NCBI GenBank assembly: GCA_947567595.1
Contig: CANOMQ010000003.1
Span: forward strand, 78,269-142,268
Source: an uncultured Lachnospiraceae bacterium
Lineage (GTDB): Bacteria; Bacillota; Clostridia; Lachnospirales; Lachnospiraceae
Direction of reading: 5' to 3'
DNA length: 64,000 bases
Position 1 is the first letter of the stretch. Each line of letters opens with the position of its first letter. Below are positions 63,801 to 64,000 of this stretch, in pieces. The translations under genes and the position numbers were made by a program. Under the pieces are notes generated by a model. That model did no database searches. It saw nothing but the letters and a program-made list of their open reading frames with translations, and had not been told where the DNA came from.

Positions 63801-63851
63801 AAAAAATGTAACAGCCCAATCATGCCGATTATAACATAACTGAACTGTTAC
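63801..63851 (-). terminator. Terminator of the tRNA-Met gene
   Basis: GTAACAG (63808-63814) and CTGTTAC (63845-63851), extended by CA/TG with two G-U pairs in RNA, form a hairpin followed by a T-run on the minus strand, six bases after the tRNA 3' end. The GTAACAG(T/C)(T/C)CA stem sequence recalls the ends of the MITE-like element. Confidence 0.75.
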
Positions 63852-63857
63852 AAACAG

Positions 63858-63931
63858 TAGCGAAGGGGGGACTTGAACCCTCGACACCACGGGTATGAAC
63901 CGTGTGCTCTAGCCAGCTGAGCTACTTCGCC
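63858..63931 (-). tRNA. tRNA-Met (CAU), elongator type
   Basis: A 74-nt cloverleaf on the minus strand: acceptor GGCGAAG/CTTCGCT (one G-U at the end), D-arm GCTC...GAGC, anticodon arm CACGG-TTCATAC-CCGTG with anticodon CAT, and TpsiC arm with TTCAAGT. The CCA end is not encoded. Position 1 is G and pairs, unlike initiator tRNA. An Ile tRNA with lysidine-modified CAU cannot be fully excluded. A GAGG-type hairpin and AT-rich DNA follow up to the window edge. Confidence 0.9.
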
Positions 63932-64000
63932 ATTTTATCAATTCTGAGGTATTCCCTCAAAACCGAACACAAAAACTTTATTCTTTTTTATCCTATCCTT

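Noticed and set aside
1-64000. CRISPR arrays, prophage, complete IS elements or rRNA genes
   Set aside because: No regularly spaced direct repeats with unique spacers, no transposase, integrase or phage structural genes, and no rRNA were seen. The only element-like sequences are the short repeats at 43.3 and 61.1 kb.
63932-64000. Possible rRNA-operon leader at the right edge
   Set aside because: A short hairpin and a CTCAAAACCGAAC sequence recall rRNA flanks, but too little sequence remains to support it.

Overview
The window looks like chromosomal DNA of an anaerobic, spore-lineage Firmicute, most likely a Lachnospiraceae-type Clostridium relative. The reasons are a Gram-positive PolC, SigH, a SpoVD-like penicillin-binding protein, LL-diaminopimelate aminotransferase lysine synthesis, a mini-RNase III and the MEP isoprenoid pathway. 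Base composition is moderate and nearly all genes lie on the minus strand. No rRNA, phage or complete insertion sequence is visible. The organism assignment is an inference from gene content, not a database match.

Layout, left to right. (1) 1-7.9 kb: a division and cell wall (dcw) cluster read leftwards, mraZ-rsmH-ftsL-PBP-spoVD-murD-ftsW/spoVE. It starts at a sigma-A promoter followed by helically phased MraZ boxes, and mraY is absent from its usual place. (2) 8.1-12.8 kb: a NYN/OST-HTH RNA-binding-type protein (+) and a MacAB-like exporter operon. The exporter leader carries eight tandem repeats of about 10 bp. (3) 13.2-16.7 kb: two convergent paralogues of an AAA-ATPase/PD-(D/E)XK family; a third copy sits at 37-38.8 kb. 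(4) 16.7-27.5 kb: accessory genes, comprising a GatD-like dehydrogenase, an ispD-like gene fragment, a PurF-like protein lacking its catalytic cysteine, a SUKH-type protein, a LytTR/GHKL two-component pair, a TetR regulator, an orphan solute-binding lipoprotein, an esterase and a YerB-like protein. (5) 27.6-37 kb: housekeeping genes recQ, sigH, rlmB, mrnC, cysS, cysE, deoD, ispF and a phosphohexomutase. (6) 38.8-46 kb: a Rad3-type helicase with an N-terminal nuclease-like domain, a CadC-like/HMA/P-type ATPase metal-export operon with a clear operator, and a chemotaxis receptor. (7) 46-61 kb: the conserved run nusG_II, Gx transporter, map, polC, ispG, rseP, dxr, cdsA, uppS, frr, pyrH, then a bactofilin and a polysaccharide deacetylase. 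(8) 61-64 kb: a small MITE-like element inserted exactly at the stop codon of a UPF0340 gene, then dapL (+), cspA with a structured leader, and tRNA-Met.

The genes work together in a few blocks. Murein precursor synthesis and septal transpeptidation (dcw) join undecaprenyl supply (dxr, ispG, ispF, uppS) and phospholipid supply (cdsA). Translation and ribosome recycling factors (map, frr, pyrH, rlmB, mrnC, cysS) sit beside PolC. The most unusual signals are the AAA/nuclease paralogues, the two period-10 operator-like arrays, the cysteine-less PurF homologue and the MITE-like insertion with target duplication.
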